From assembly GCF_019668485.1 (NCBI RefSeq), contig NZ_AP024619.1:1797001-1861000 (forward strand): DNA of 64,000 bases, read 5' to 3'. Shown here in pieces: positions 27,202-34,760 of this stretch. Position numbers and translations under genes: made by a program. The notes beneath the pieces were generated by a model that ran no database searches, was not told the origin of the DNA, and saw nothing but the letters and a program-made list of their open reading frames with translations. Source of the DNA: Gelria sp. Kuro-4. GTDB taxonomy: Bacteria > Bacillota > DTU030 > DUMP01. Position 1 is the first letter of the stretch, and every line of letters begins with the position of its first letter.

Positions 27202-28221
27202 GTGGCCAGAAAACGAATTGGCATCCCGCGCGCACTCTTTTTTTACTCGTACCTGCCTTTTTGGCAGGCCTTTTGGCGTGCGCTTGGTTGGGAAGTGGTT
27301 GTTTCGCCCGTTACCAACAAGGAGATCCTCGACCTGGGTGTGGAAGAGGCGTCCACCGATCTGTGCGTTCCCGTAAAAATCTTGCATGGACATGTGGCTT
27401 ACTTGGCGCAGCAGGTGGACGCGATTTTCCTCCCGCGCATGGTGAACGTCGGTTCAGGTGCAACCTTTTGCCCCAAGTTCCTGGCCCTGCCGGAAATGGT
27501 CAAGTACAGCATGTCCGGGCTTCCTCCCCTGGTGGAAGCGCGACTCGACCTAGGGAAACCCTGGGATCTTTTTAATTTGTGCCGGGAGCTGCAGCGGGAA
27601 TGGGCACCCGGCGAAGGCTTCTGGGCCGCCTACCAGCATGCCCGCGCCGCACAAAGGACGTTCGAGGGAAAACTTGCCCAGGGCGAACTGGCCGGACCCC
27701 TTTTGGCCGCCTTGGTTGGCAATGCCGCCGGTCCGGCGGCGCCGGCCCCGGCGGAGGCACAAGAAGGGCTTATCTCCCGTGAGCTGAAGGTCGCTGTGCT
27801 CGGCTATCCTTATGCCGTCCACGATGCGTTTCTCAATGGGGATCTGGTGAAAAAGCTCCAGCACATGGGAGTGAAAGTTTACACCGCCGACATGGTGCCG
27901 GCGCAGGCCCGCCGGCGTTACCGCTTGCATAAAGACCTTTTTTGGCATTACAGCAACATGGTCCTGCAGGCGGGAAAGTTCTGGCTGAACGGCGCGCAGG
28001 GCATCGCAGGGCTTATTCACGTAACCAACTTTGCCTGTGGGCCGGATGCCATGGTCGGCAAACTGCTGGAGCTGGAGGCCAAGGCGCATGGTATTCCCCT
28101 GATGGCCCTTACGCTGGACGAGCAAACCGGCCAGGCCGGCCTGGAGACGCGCGTGGAGGCCTTTGTCGATATGCTGGCAAGGAGGAAGACCCGTGCGCAT
28201 AACATTTCCCTACATGGGTAG
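27202..28221 (+). CDS. DUF2229-type protein of the acyl-CoA dehydratase activase group
   Basis: This 339-residue protein begins RKRIGIPRALFFYSYLPFWQAFWRALG and contains a CVPVK motif near 62, characteristic of the DUF2229 part of very large activase-related proteins. The C-terminal half has a HVTNFACGPDAM motif and ends TLDEQTGQAGLETRVEAF. Those larger proteins carry this domain fused to the ATPase; here it is separate. The GTG at 27202 follows TTAGGAGGG. The gene continues with its partners at 28,193 and 29,275. Function is not known beyond association with radical-type dehydratase activation. Confidence 0.8.
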   Translation: MARKRIGIPRALFFYSYLPFWQAFWRALGWEVVVSPVTNKEILDLGVEEASTDLCVPVKILHGHVAYLAQQVDAIFLPRMVNVGSGATFCPKFLALPEMVKYSMSGLPPLVEARLDLGKPWDLFNLCRELQREWAPGEGFWAAYQHARAAQRTFEGKLAQGELAGPLLAALVGNAAGPAAPAPAEAQEGLISRELKVAVLGYPYAVHDAFLNGDLVKKLQHMGVKVYTADMVPAQARRRYRLHKDLFWHYSNMVLQAGKFWLNGAQGIAGLIHVTNFACGPDAMVGKLLELEAKAHGIPLMALTLDEQTGQAGLETRVEAFVDMLARRKTRAHNISLHG

Positions 28222-29290
28222 TTCACCGCCCGTTTTCAAACAGCTCTTCCGGGAACTGGGACATGAGGTGGTGGTGCCCCCGCCGCCCAGTAAGCATACG
28301 CTGGACCTGGGAACCAAATACGCCCCCGAGTTTGCCTGTATTCCGTTTAAAATTTTGCTGGGGACTTACCTGGAAGCCATCCAGCTGGGAGCGGATACCA
28401 TCGTCAGCACCGGGGGCGTGGGGCCCTGCCGGGCGGGCTACTATGGCGAACTGCACCGGGGCATCCTGCGTGATCTGGGTTATGATGTGCGCTTGATAAT
28501 CCTGGAACCGCCTCTGAGACGGCCCGGCGACTTCTTACGGGCGCTGAGCAAAATCATCGGCGGTCCCCGTACCTGGCTGCGTCTGCCCGGCATTCTGCGG
28601 CACGTCTGGATGAAGCTCAATGCCATCGACCGGGTGGAGAAGGCAGCTCATCACATCCGCCCTTATGAACTCGTTAAGGGCGAAACCAGTAAGGTCTATG
28701 CGGCCTGCCTGGAGCAGTTGGATGCCGCCGCCACCGCTGCGGAAATCCGCGCGGCGGAGAAAGCGGCGCTGGAGCAGCTGGCTGCGGTTCCCCAGGACAG
28801 GAGCCGGTGTCCGCTGAAGGTGGGACTGATCGGCGAGATATATGTGGTTCTTGAGCCTTTTGCCAACCACAACGTTCAGGTGGTGTTGGAAGAAATGGGC
28901 GTCCTGGCCGAACGGTCGATTTACCTGGCCGAGTGGACGCGGGGCAACGCCATTGTGGCCGGCGAAAAGGACATTAAAGGAGCGGCCCGGCCGTACCTTA
29001 GCGAGCTTATCGGCGGGCACGGGGTCAACAGCATCGGGGAGACGGTGCTCTACGCCCGCCAGGGCTTTGACGGTATCATTCAGCTGGCCCCGTTTGCGTG
29101 CATCCCTGAGATAGTGGCCAAGAGCCTGCTGCCGCGCGTCAGCCGGGACCTGGGCATTCCCATTCTTACGCTCTTTTTGGACGAACAGACGGGTGAAGCC
29201 GGCATCAGGACGCGCCTCGAGGCCTTCGTCGATTTACTCGCACAACGTCGTAAGAAGAAAGAGGGGCAACCGGCGTGGCTGGGTATCTAG
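28193..29290 (+). CDS. 2-hydroxyacyl-CoA dehydratase-like component (activase-associated)
   Basis: This 365-residue protein has an N-terminal MRITFPYMGS, an ACIPFK motif near 50, STGGVGPCRAGYYGE near 75, and ends FLDEQTGEAGIRTRLEAFVD, mirroring the end of the previous gene. The repeated tail suggests the two proteins are duplicated halves of a dehydratase-like scaffold. Conserved cysteines could bind an iron-sulfur cluster. The GTG at 28193 follows AAGGAGGAAG and overlaps the previous gene by 29 bases. Confidence 0.8.
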   Translation: MRITFPYMGSSPPVFKQLFRELGHEVVVPPPPSKHTLDLGTKYAPEFACIPFKILLGTYLEAIQLGADTIVSTGGVGPCRAGYYGELHRGILRDLGYDVRLIILEPPLRRPGDFLRALSKIIGGPRTWLRLPGILRHVWMKLNAIDRVEKAAHHIRPYELVKGETSKVYAACLEQLDAAATAAEIRAAEKAALEQLAAVPQDRSRCPLKVGLIGEIYVVLEPFANHNVQVVLEEMGVLAERSIYLAEWTRGNAIVAGEKDIKGAARPYLSELIGGHGVNSIGETVLYARQGFDGIIQLAPFACIPEIVAKSLLPRVSRDLGIPILTLFLDEQTGEAGIRTRLEAFVDLLAQRRKKKEGQPAWLGI

Positions 29291-30234
29291 GGGTGGATGT
29301 GGGTTCGGTGAGCACGAACCTGGTGGTGACCGATGAGCAGGGAGAAATTGTGGCCAGTTTATATATCCGTACGCAGGGGCAGCCGATCAACGCTCTGCAG
29401 GAAGGCCTGCAGGAGCTGGAAAAGATGCTGCCGCCGCGTTTTACCATCCTGGGCGCCGGTACCACCGGCAGCGGGCGTACCTTGGCCGGCGTAGTGGTGG
29501 GGGCGGATCTGGTGAAGAACGAGATCACCTGTCATGCGGTGGCGGCCGCCCGTCTGGTACCGGACGTACAAACGGTGCTGGAAATCGGGGGGCAGGATTC
29601 AAAGATCATTATCCTGCGCGACGGCGTAGTGACGGACTTCGCCATGAACACCGTCTGTGCCGCTGGGACAGGATCTTTCTTGGATCACCAAGCCGAGCGC
29701 TTAAACGTTCCCATTGAAGAATTTGGCAATTATGCGCTGCGGGCGAAAAATCCTGTGCGGATCGCCGGGCGTTGCACCGTGTTTGCTGAGTCCGACATGG
29801 TCCACAAGCAGCAGCTGGGTCACAGCTTGGAGGACATCATCGCCGGTTTATGTGAAGCCTTGGTGCGTAACTACCTGAACAACGTGGGCAAAGGCAAAGA
29901 AATCCTGCCACCCGTTGTTTTCCAGGGCGGCGTGGCGGCCAACGTGGGCATTAAGGCGGCCTTTGAAAAAGCCCTCAATCTTAAGGTGCATGTTCCCAAG
30001 AATTACGGGGTGATGGGCGCCTGGGGCGCAGCCCTGCTGGCCCAGGAAAAGACGGCGCTTAAGCCGGAGGCCACGCGCTTTCGTGGCTTCCAGGCGGCAC
30101 ATCTCGAGTACAAGACCTCGAGTTTCGACTGCACGGGGTGTTCAAACCAGTGCGAAGTGGTCAGCATCAGCGTGGAAGGAAAAGTGATTGCCCGCTGGGG
30201 CGACCGCTGCGGCCGCTGGGAAAGCATGCTATAA
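29275..30234 (+). CDS. acyl-CoA dehydratase activase (BadF/BcrA/HgdC ATPase family)
   Basis: This 319-residue ASKHA-fold ATPase has GVDVGSVSTNLVV near residue 6, GAGTTGSGR near 62, and the cluster-ligand cysteines in NTVCAAGTGSFLDHQ near 125 and AGRCTVFAESDMVHKQQ near 165. HgdC-type activases use ATP to inject a low-potential electron into 2-hydroxyacyl-CoA dehydratases. No dehydratase alpha/beta pair is encoded nearby. A CTGCSNQCEV cysteine motif near 285 is an extra, and may bind a second cluster. The GTG at 29275 overlaps the previous gene by 16 bases. Confidence 0.88.
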   Translation: MAGYLGVDVGSVSTNLVVTDEQGEIVASLYIRTQGQPINALQEGLQELEKMLPPRFTILGAGTTGSGRTLAGVVVGADLVKNEITCHAVAAARLVPDVQTVLEIGGQDSKIIILRDGVVTDFAMNTVCAAGTGSFLDHQAERLNVPIEEFGNYALRAKNPVRIAGRCTVFAESDMVHKQQLGHSLEDIIAGLCEALVRNYLNNVGKGKEILPPVVFQGGVAANVGIKAAFEKALNLKVHVPKNYGVMGAWGAALLAQEKTALKPEATRFRGFQAAHLEYKTSSFDCTGCSNQCEVVSISVEGKVIARWGDRCGRWESML

Positions 30235-30257
30235 AAAATCCCCCGGCCACGGGGGAT
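30233..30257 (-). terminator. intrinsic terminator of lexA
   Basis: On the minus strand, ATCCCCC (30257-30251) pairs with GGGGGAT (30244-30238) and is followed by a T-run. It sits in the 35-base gap between the convergent activase and lexA genes. Confidence 0.8.
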
Positions 30258-30269
30258 GTGCCTGTGAGA

Positions 30270-30887
30270 CTACAACAAGCGGAAGACGCCGATAACCTTG
30301 CCCAGGATCTGCACCGAGCGCACCATGATGGGCTCGTATACGCGGTTTTCAGGTTGCAGTCGCACGTAGCCGTTCTCTTTGTAGAAACGCTTAACGGTAG
30401 CCTCGTCCCCCAGCAGAGCCACAGCGATTTCACCGTTTTCCACCGCAGGTTGCTGGCGCACGAGGACGAAGTCGCCGTCCAGGATTCCGGCTTCAACCAT
30501 GCTGTCCCCGCGAACGCGCAACAGGAAAGTTGTGCCGCGCCGGGCCAGGGAGGCGGGTAGGGGGAAAGTACCTTCCCTGTTTTCTTCGGCCAGAAGCGGC
30601 TGGCCCGCGGCTACCCGGCCTAAAACAGGTACCTCCACCACGTCCTCGGTAGGCACCGAACGATTAGCGGTGATTTCGATGGCGCGCGGCTTGCTGGAAT
30701 TGCGCTTCAGGTAACCCTTTGCTTCCAGCTGTTTCAGATGCATGTGCACGGTGGAACTCGATCGCAGCCCCAAGGCCTGTCCGATTTCCCGTACAGCGGG
30801 CGGGTAGCCATGGTCTTTTATCCACCGCTGGATAAAGCCGAGCATTTCCGCCTGACGGGGGCTGAGTCCCAGTGCCCGTTTGCGCAT
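30270..30887 (-). CDS. lexA: LexA repressor
   Basis: This 205-residue SOS repressor has an N-terminal winged helix (residues 1-70, with YPPAVREIGQALGLRSSSTVH) and a C-terminal self-cleavage domain. The scissile bond is A94-G95 in RVAAGQP, the catalytic serine S129 in GDSMVEAG, and the lysine K166 in GDEATVKR. It represses DNA-damage genes until RecA filaments stimulate autocleavage. The ATG at 30887 follows GGGGGTGTG. A single-mismatch SOS-like box lies upstream of its putative promoter. Confidence 0.97.
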   Translation of the reverse strand: MRKRALGLSPRQAEMLGFIQRWIKDHGYPPAVREIGQALGLRSSSTVHMHLKQLEAKGYLKRNSSKPRAIEITANRSVPTEDVVEVPVLGRVAAGQPLLAEENREGTFPLPASLARRGTTFLLRVRGDSMVEAGILDGDFVLVRQQPAVENGEIAVALLGDEATVKRFYKENGYVRLQPENRVYEPIMVRSVQILGKVIGVFRLL

Positions 30888-30948
30888 ACCCTAGCACACC
30901 CCCTTCAGCTTAGCACCTTTGCTGACCTCAGTATAACATAGAATATAT

Positions 30949-30967
30949 ATTATACAAACACTTGTTC
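30949..30967 (-). promoter_or_regulatory. lexA promoter with a candidate LexA box
   Basis: On the minus strand GAACAAGTGTTT (30967-30956) differs by one base from the Firmicute SOS core GAACNNNNGTTC. It lies one base upstream of a perfect -10, TATAAT (30954-30949). The -35 is poor (TTCCGA). The arrangement fits autorepression. A second possible -10 (TATACT) is at 30935-30930. Confidence 0.5.
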
Positions 30968-30994
30968 AGCATCGGAACGGATAGCGGCGCCCGG

Positions 30995-31339
30995 TTATTC
31001 CGCCGGCGCAAAACAGGCGAGAAGAAGGAGCGGCTCCGTGCCCGCGTTGCGCAAACCGTGTTCCTCGCCGGGCGGAGTATAAACGCTCATACCGCAGACA
31101 AGCTTTACGATCGAGCCATTAACCAGGGCTGAGGCCTCGCCTGCCAGTACGCTGAAAAATTCCAGGGTGGTGTGGGTGTGCGGGGTGATTTCGCCCCCTG
31201 GGTTCACCTGTACCAGCATGGTGCGCAGGTTCGGATCAACCTCTGGGCTTAAAAGCGGCTTCACCAGTACGCCCTTATTGGCCTTGTTGGGGTGCGGCTG
31301 CCAGCTTTGCTCGGCGGGGGAAAACACCAGGCTTTTCAC
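30995..31339 (-). CDS. cupin-domain protein
   Basis: This 114-residue protein is a single beta-barrel cupin. Motif 1 is PGGEITPHTHTTLEFFSVLAG (positions about 48-68, key residues H55, H57, E61) and motif 2 is VYTPPGEEHGLRNAG with H94. These histidines and glutamate are a metal site; the substrate is unknown. The GTG start at 31339 follows AAAGGAGG with eight-base spacing. Confidence 0.8.
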   Translation of the reverse strand: MKSLVFSPAEQSWQPHPNKANKGVLVKPLLSPEVDPNLRTMLVQVNPGGEITPHTHTTLEFFSVLAGEASALVNGSIVKLVCGMSVYTPPGEEHGLRNAGTEPLLLLACFAPAE

Positions 31340-31874
31340 ACAAGAGGCCTCCTTTATCCTTATCTCTGTGTGCGCGTATCGGTTTCTACCGACAGAATTC
31401 GGCACTACCAGGCCGTTTTCCTTCGGGGGAGGCCGTTTTTCTTTTTAGCCCCGTTTCGCTGATGCCGGTTTCACGGCCAATATAATTTTTTTTTTTGGCC
31501 TCGGTAGCGTGAAGAGAGGTAGTGTGGCTCGCCAGAAGCTCAGCTGTGGGCAGTAATACCGGATGCAAACGCTCAAATATGAGTTGGCCATTTTTAAGAC
31601 CTGAATCGCGTACTTGAGGTACTCACGACGGCTGCCCAGATACACATCCCCTCGGTATATTTCGTAGTGAGCCCAGACCCCTAAGGCAGCATGGCTTGCC
31701 AGCAGCACGTCGGTTCGATTTTAGCTGAACGTCCGATAATATATATTATGTTAAGTAAGAGCCACGAGTCCTCACTTGCCCTCTCTGCGCCGCAAGTTAA
31801 AAACCGGTTTTCCAACTTTTCCAACCGGGAACGTTGTAGATCTTTCTTGCTGCCTTGTACCTGCCTTTTGGTAT
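31340..31874. other. 535-base stretch without a confident gene, AT-richer than its surroundings
   Basis: No frame here has a ribosome-binding site or recognisable product. It contains a plus-strand hairpin with a TTCG loop and T-runs (31411-31446), an 11-base T-run (31486-31496), a perfect 14-base AT palindrome (ATAATATATATTAT, 31736-31749) and a duplicated AGGCCGTTTT block. Composition is visibly lower in GC than both sides. It could be a decayed gene, a regulatory or replication-related AT island, or encode a small RNA. Confidence 0.6.
31411..31446 (+). terminator. orphan intrinsic terminator-like hairpin
   Basis: On the plus strand GGCC plus TTTCC (31411-31421, with a two-base bulge) pairs with GGGGA plus GGCC (31426-31434) around a TTCG tetraloop, followed by TTTTT-C-TTTTT. 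All neighbouring genes run the other way, so the transcript it would end is unknown. Confidence 0.5.
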
Positions 31875-32330
31875 CTACTCTGATTTCTGGGTTTCCCATG
31901 CCTGCAGTTTGGCGGCCACCGCTTGGTAAGCCGCGGCGGGGTCAGCCAGGGGCAGCGTCAGGGATTCCATGGGACAAAGGCCGCTTTTCTCCCGGTTCAG
32001 GATGTTGGGTACCAGCCGGTCGTAGGCAACAGCCAGCCCCTCGCCTTGCAATACTGCCTGGGCGGGCGCGCTTAAAATGCGGGCGTAGACGGCGGCGAAG
32101 CCGGCATAGAGGGCCAGCAGCGCGGCTGCTTTACCCACCACTGTATCGGCCAGAGCAGCGCCGGCAAGTTCCGGCCCCACCTCCTCTATTAAAGAAAAGA
32201 GCGGGCGGATGCCGCGCCCTGCCTTGCGCCATACCCGCTCCCCTTTCACCGCCACGAGGGAAGAAGCCGTAAGGAGCGCCCGGGCCCGGTCGAGCTCGTT
32301 GTCTGCTGCAGGTTGCACAGGTTGCACCAT
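31875..32330 (-). CDS. DUF1893 domain protein
   Basis: This 151-residue protein matches the DUF1893 family closely: RGIRPLFSLIEE, GAALADTVVGKAAALL, a cysteine-containing LCPMESL near 120. The family is often found in anaerobes; the conserved motifs suggest a small-molecule or nucleotide deaminase-like fold, but function is unknown. The start is uncertain: ATG at 32330 has a poor Shine-Dalgarno (AAGAAAGG adjacent) and a GTG at 32423 would extend it. It is the last gene of the pilus operon by position. Confidence 0.75.
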   Translation of the reverse strand: MVQPVQPAADNELDRARALLTASSLVAVKGERVWRKAGRGIRPLFSLIEEVGPELAGAALADTVVGKAAALLALYAGFAAVYARILSAPAQAVLQGEGLAVAYDRLVPNILNREKSGLCPMESLTLPLADPAAAYQAVAAKLQAWETQKSE

Positions 32331-32361
32331 CCTTTCTTTCGGAACCCAGCGGGTCTGTTGC

Positions 32362-32994
32362 TTACGAGAAGGGATCGCTTTTTCCCAAAGGCGGGGAAAA
32401 AGACTGAGCCGGTCTCGGCGCACCGGACGGCTCCGGGAGATCGGGATCCGGCAGGAAATAGGCGGCCAAAACGAAGCGCGCCTCTAAGACGCCTGCACCC
32501 TTGCCCTCGGGGCGAAAGAATTCAAGGGACTTAAGGGCGAGATAGCGTTCCCCGGCCGTAACTTCTGCCAGGTACCCTTTTAGGTTGGCATAGCCGCCGT
32601 GTACGATCGCCTCGATCTCCACCTCTTGTGCCGCTCCGCCGGCTGGGGTGGGAGAATGAACGGTGAGCTTAGTTACGCCCACCCCGTTTTCTGCCGCGGC
32701 GCGATTAAGCGCGGCGAGAAGGGCGGGCTGTTTTTCTTCCGTGGGCAACGCCCCGAGTGTATGCCTGGTTTTCTTCCTCGCCTGGTCTAGACGCTGCTCG
32801 AGGTCGGCCTGCTGCTGGGCCAGCTGGTCCTGCTGCGTCAGGTACGCCTTGGCTTGAACCAGCTCTGCCGACAGGCGCCGCACCGTGAGCCACTCCGAGG
32901 CGGTGTAAAGGCCGGTCAGCGCAAGCACGAGGGCGGCACCGCCCAGGAAGCAAAGCTCGCGCCAGCGAATTCCGGCCAAGACCGGGTACTTCAT
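32362..32994 (-). CDS. pilO: type IV pilus assembly protein PilO
   Basis: This 210-residue protein has a short cytoplasmic N-terminus, one membrane helix (about residues 15-35), a coiled coil (about 40-75) and a ferredoxin-like periplasmic-type domain. It partners PilN in the inner-membrane alignment complex. The ATG overlaps the pilN stop by 4 bases (ATGA). A Pro/Ser-rich tail follows the fold. Confidence 0.8.
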   Translation of the reverse strand: MKYPVLAGIRWRELCFLGGAALVLALTGLYTASEWLTVRRLSAELVQAKAYLTQQDQLAQQQADLEQRLDQARKKTRHTLGALPTEEKQPALLAALNRAAAENGVGVTKLTVHSPTPAGGAAQEVEIEAIVHGGYANLKGYLAEVTAGERYLALKSLEFFRPEGKGAGVLEARFVLAAYFLPDPDLPEPSGAPRPAQSFSPPLGKSDPFS

Positions 32995-33533
32995 TTGAAC
33001 CGCGCCTCCCCGCCCAGCTCAAAGTAGTACCGTCCATCTTCCCGCCTCTCCCAGCCTTGCAGGCGCACGCCGGAGCCGAAGGTCGCCTGAACGTTGGCCA
33101 GCAAAACAGCAACCTCTTGGGGTTCCAACGTGGTTCCGGTCAGGGAGAGCGCGTTTTTCTCAAGGGAAAGGGAGGCTAAGGTTACTCCGGGCGGCAGGAG
33201 GGCTTCAAGGGCCGCCAGGTGTGGGAGCGGGTTTAATCCTTCCTCTTGTTTCTGCAGCAGAAAGGCCTCGCGCTTTTCGGCCCGCTCCGTTTCTGCCTGG
33301 AGCTTTTGCCGCGCAGCGGCCAGGGCGCGCAGGGGCGTCAGCTTCCCGGCGAGCGCCTCCTGCTCGCGCCTTAGTTGAGTCGCCTCCTGGTGAAACCGGC
33401 CGGCAGGAAGGGCCAGGAGGGCGGCGAGAAGTAAACAGGAGAGAAAAAAGGCGGTGACTTTTCTTCTGCGGCGGCGCTCCGCCACATAGGCCGGCGGAAG
33501 GAGATTAAGTCGTGGCGCGGTGTGAGAATGCAT
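32991..33533 (-). CDS. pilN: type IV pilus assembly protein PilN
   Basis: This 180-residue protein has the PilN signature LNLLPP at residues 9-14, which binds PilM, followed by a basic stretch, a membrane helix (about 27-46), a coiled coil and a C-terminal alpha/beta domain. It overlaps pilM by 29 bases and pilO by 4, so pilM, pilN and pilO are translationally coupled. Confidence 0.82.
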   Translation of the reverse strand: MHSHTAPRLNLLPPAYVAERRRRRKVTAFFLSCLLLAALLALPAGRFHQEATQLRREQEALAGKLTPLRALAAARQKLQAETERAEKREAFLLQKQEEGLNPLPHLAALEALLPPGVTLASLSLEKNALSLTGTTLEPQEVAVLLANVQATFGSGVRLQGWERREDGRYYFELGGEARFK

Positions 33534-34446
33534 GCTTTTCTACCTCACCCAAAGCTAATCCCACTGCGGTGGCCAGGAGATGGCCGGGAACCTGGTGCGA
33601 ATTGCCTTCCCCCACCGCCTTTTCTCCGGCCACCTGGACAGGGATTCCCAGACCGGCCTCCAGCTGGGCGAGGAAAGCCGTCTCGTGCACCAGCCCGCCG
33701 GTGCACAGGCAGGTACCGAAATGTGGGGCACCCCTGTGCTGCTGGAGGAAAAAGTAATCGGCGCTCCGTCGGATCTCCCCCACCACCCTTTCCCAGGCAT
33801 CCGCGCCGGTACCAAACTCCTTCAGGGTGATGGTGCGCGCAAACTCCAGCCTTCCCTTATTTTGAACGATGATCTTCACGCTGGCCGCTCCCAGGTCTAA
33901 AATAAGAAACGGGTCGGCACTGGCGTCTGCTGCGGAGTGGGAACCGATGAAGCGCAGGAGTGCCAGCGGGCCCGGCTCCAGCACCTCCGGCACCAGGCGG
34001 GCTGCTGCCAGGGTGCTGAGGAGGGAGGTTACCACAGCTTGGGGAGCGGTCGCCAGGAGCGCCACCGCCTTATCCGGCAGCATTTCCAAAGGCTGGACAT
34101 CGTATTCCACTGCAGTCGCCGCGTAAGGGACGTACCGTTCCAATTCCCAGCGCAGGGACGTTTTGAGCTGCGCCGGCGAGAGCGGCGGCAGCTCCACCAA
34201 ACGCAGGAGCAGACCGGAACCGTTCACCGCGCAGGCCACGCGGCGGGCCCGGCAGCCGGCGCGCTGCAGGGCCTTCTGTATGACGCGCCCTAGTTCGGCC
34301 GGTTGAAGCACTTGTCCATCGGCCACCGTTCCGGCAGGGGTGGCGATCACGCCGCTCCGCACCAGCTGCGGCTCCCTCCGGCCGCAAGCCACCTCGGCGA
34401 ACTTTACCGCAGCGCTGCCGATATCGAGACCGAGCACCTGCCCCAT
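33505..34446 (-). CDS. pilM: type IV pilus assembly ATPase-like protein PilM
   Basis: This 313-residue actin-like protein begins GQVLGLDIGSAAVKFAEV (phosphate-1 motif), and contains SLRWELERYVPY near 100 and a phosphate-2 region DLGAASVKIIV near 195. It sits in the cytoplasm and binds the PilN N-terminus. Its start overlaps the comFB stop by one base. Confidence 0.88.
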   Translation of the reverse strand: MGQVLGLDIGSAAVKFAEVACGRREPQLVRSGVIATPAGTVADGQVLQPAELGRVIQKALQRAGCRARRVACAVNGSGLLLRLVELPPLSPAQLKTSLRWELERYVPYAATAVEYDVQPLEMLPDKAVALLATAPQAVVTSLLSTLAAARLVPEVLEPGPLALLRFIGSHSAADASADPFLILDLGAASVKIIVQNKGRLEFARTITLKEFGTGADAWERVVGEIRRSADYFFLQQHRGAPHFGTCLCTGGLVHETAFLAQLEAGLGIPVQVAGEKAVGEGNSHQVPGHLLATAVGLALGEVEKHAFSHRATT

Positions 34447-34730
34447 CAGGCTTCCCCTTCGCCCTTTTGATGGCGCGGGGCCGCCAGCACCTGGCTGAAG
34501 GCGCGCGTCAGCGCAATGGCGATATCGGCGTTATACTGCTGGCTCAGCTGTTCGGCGCGGGCGTAAACCTCCCCCGTTTCGCTGACCACGTAGCGCGGCG
34601 GCAGGGCGTTAAGCGCCAGGGCCAGCACGTCGAGCCGGCAGCGTGGGCAGCGGCATGCCTCTGGAAAACGCCGCGCCACTTCAGAAAAATGCGCCGCTAC
34701 GGCGGCCTCCATACAGTTTACGAGCTGCAA
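34446..34730 (-). CDS. comFB: ComFB-family late competence protein
   Basis: This 94-residue protein has the cysteine cluster CRCPRC (residues 26-31) and the conserved DVLALALNALPPRYVV block of the ComFB family. In cyanobacteria ComFB-type proteins have been described as c-di-GMP receptors; in Bacillus ComFB's role in competence is unclear. Placement inside the pilus operon suggests that it regulates pilus function or DNA uptake. The TTG at 34730 follows GGGAGGAG. Confidence 0.85.
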   Translation of the reverse strand: MQLVNCMEAAVAAHFSEVARRFPEACRCPRCRLDVLALALNALPPRYVVSETGEVYARAEQLSQQYNADIAIALTRAFSQVLAAPRHQKGEGEA

Positions 34731-34760
34731 TCTCGCTCTCCTCCCTTTTATTGGGTGGTT

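Noticed and set aside
29275-30234. naming the activase as benzoyl-CoA reductase subunit BadF/BcrA
   Set aside because: The family is broad and no benzoyl-CoA or hydroxyglutaryl-CoA genes are nearby.
31445-31708. minus-strand 87-codon ORF in the gap
   Set aside because: No ribosome-binding site, no family resemblance, and it crosses an 11-base T-run; left as part of the unassigned island.
31681-31899. minus-strand 72-codon ORF next to the DUF1893 gene
   Set aside because: Overlaps the DUF1893 stop, lacks a ribosome-binding site and has no recognisable content.
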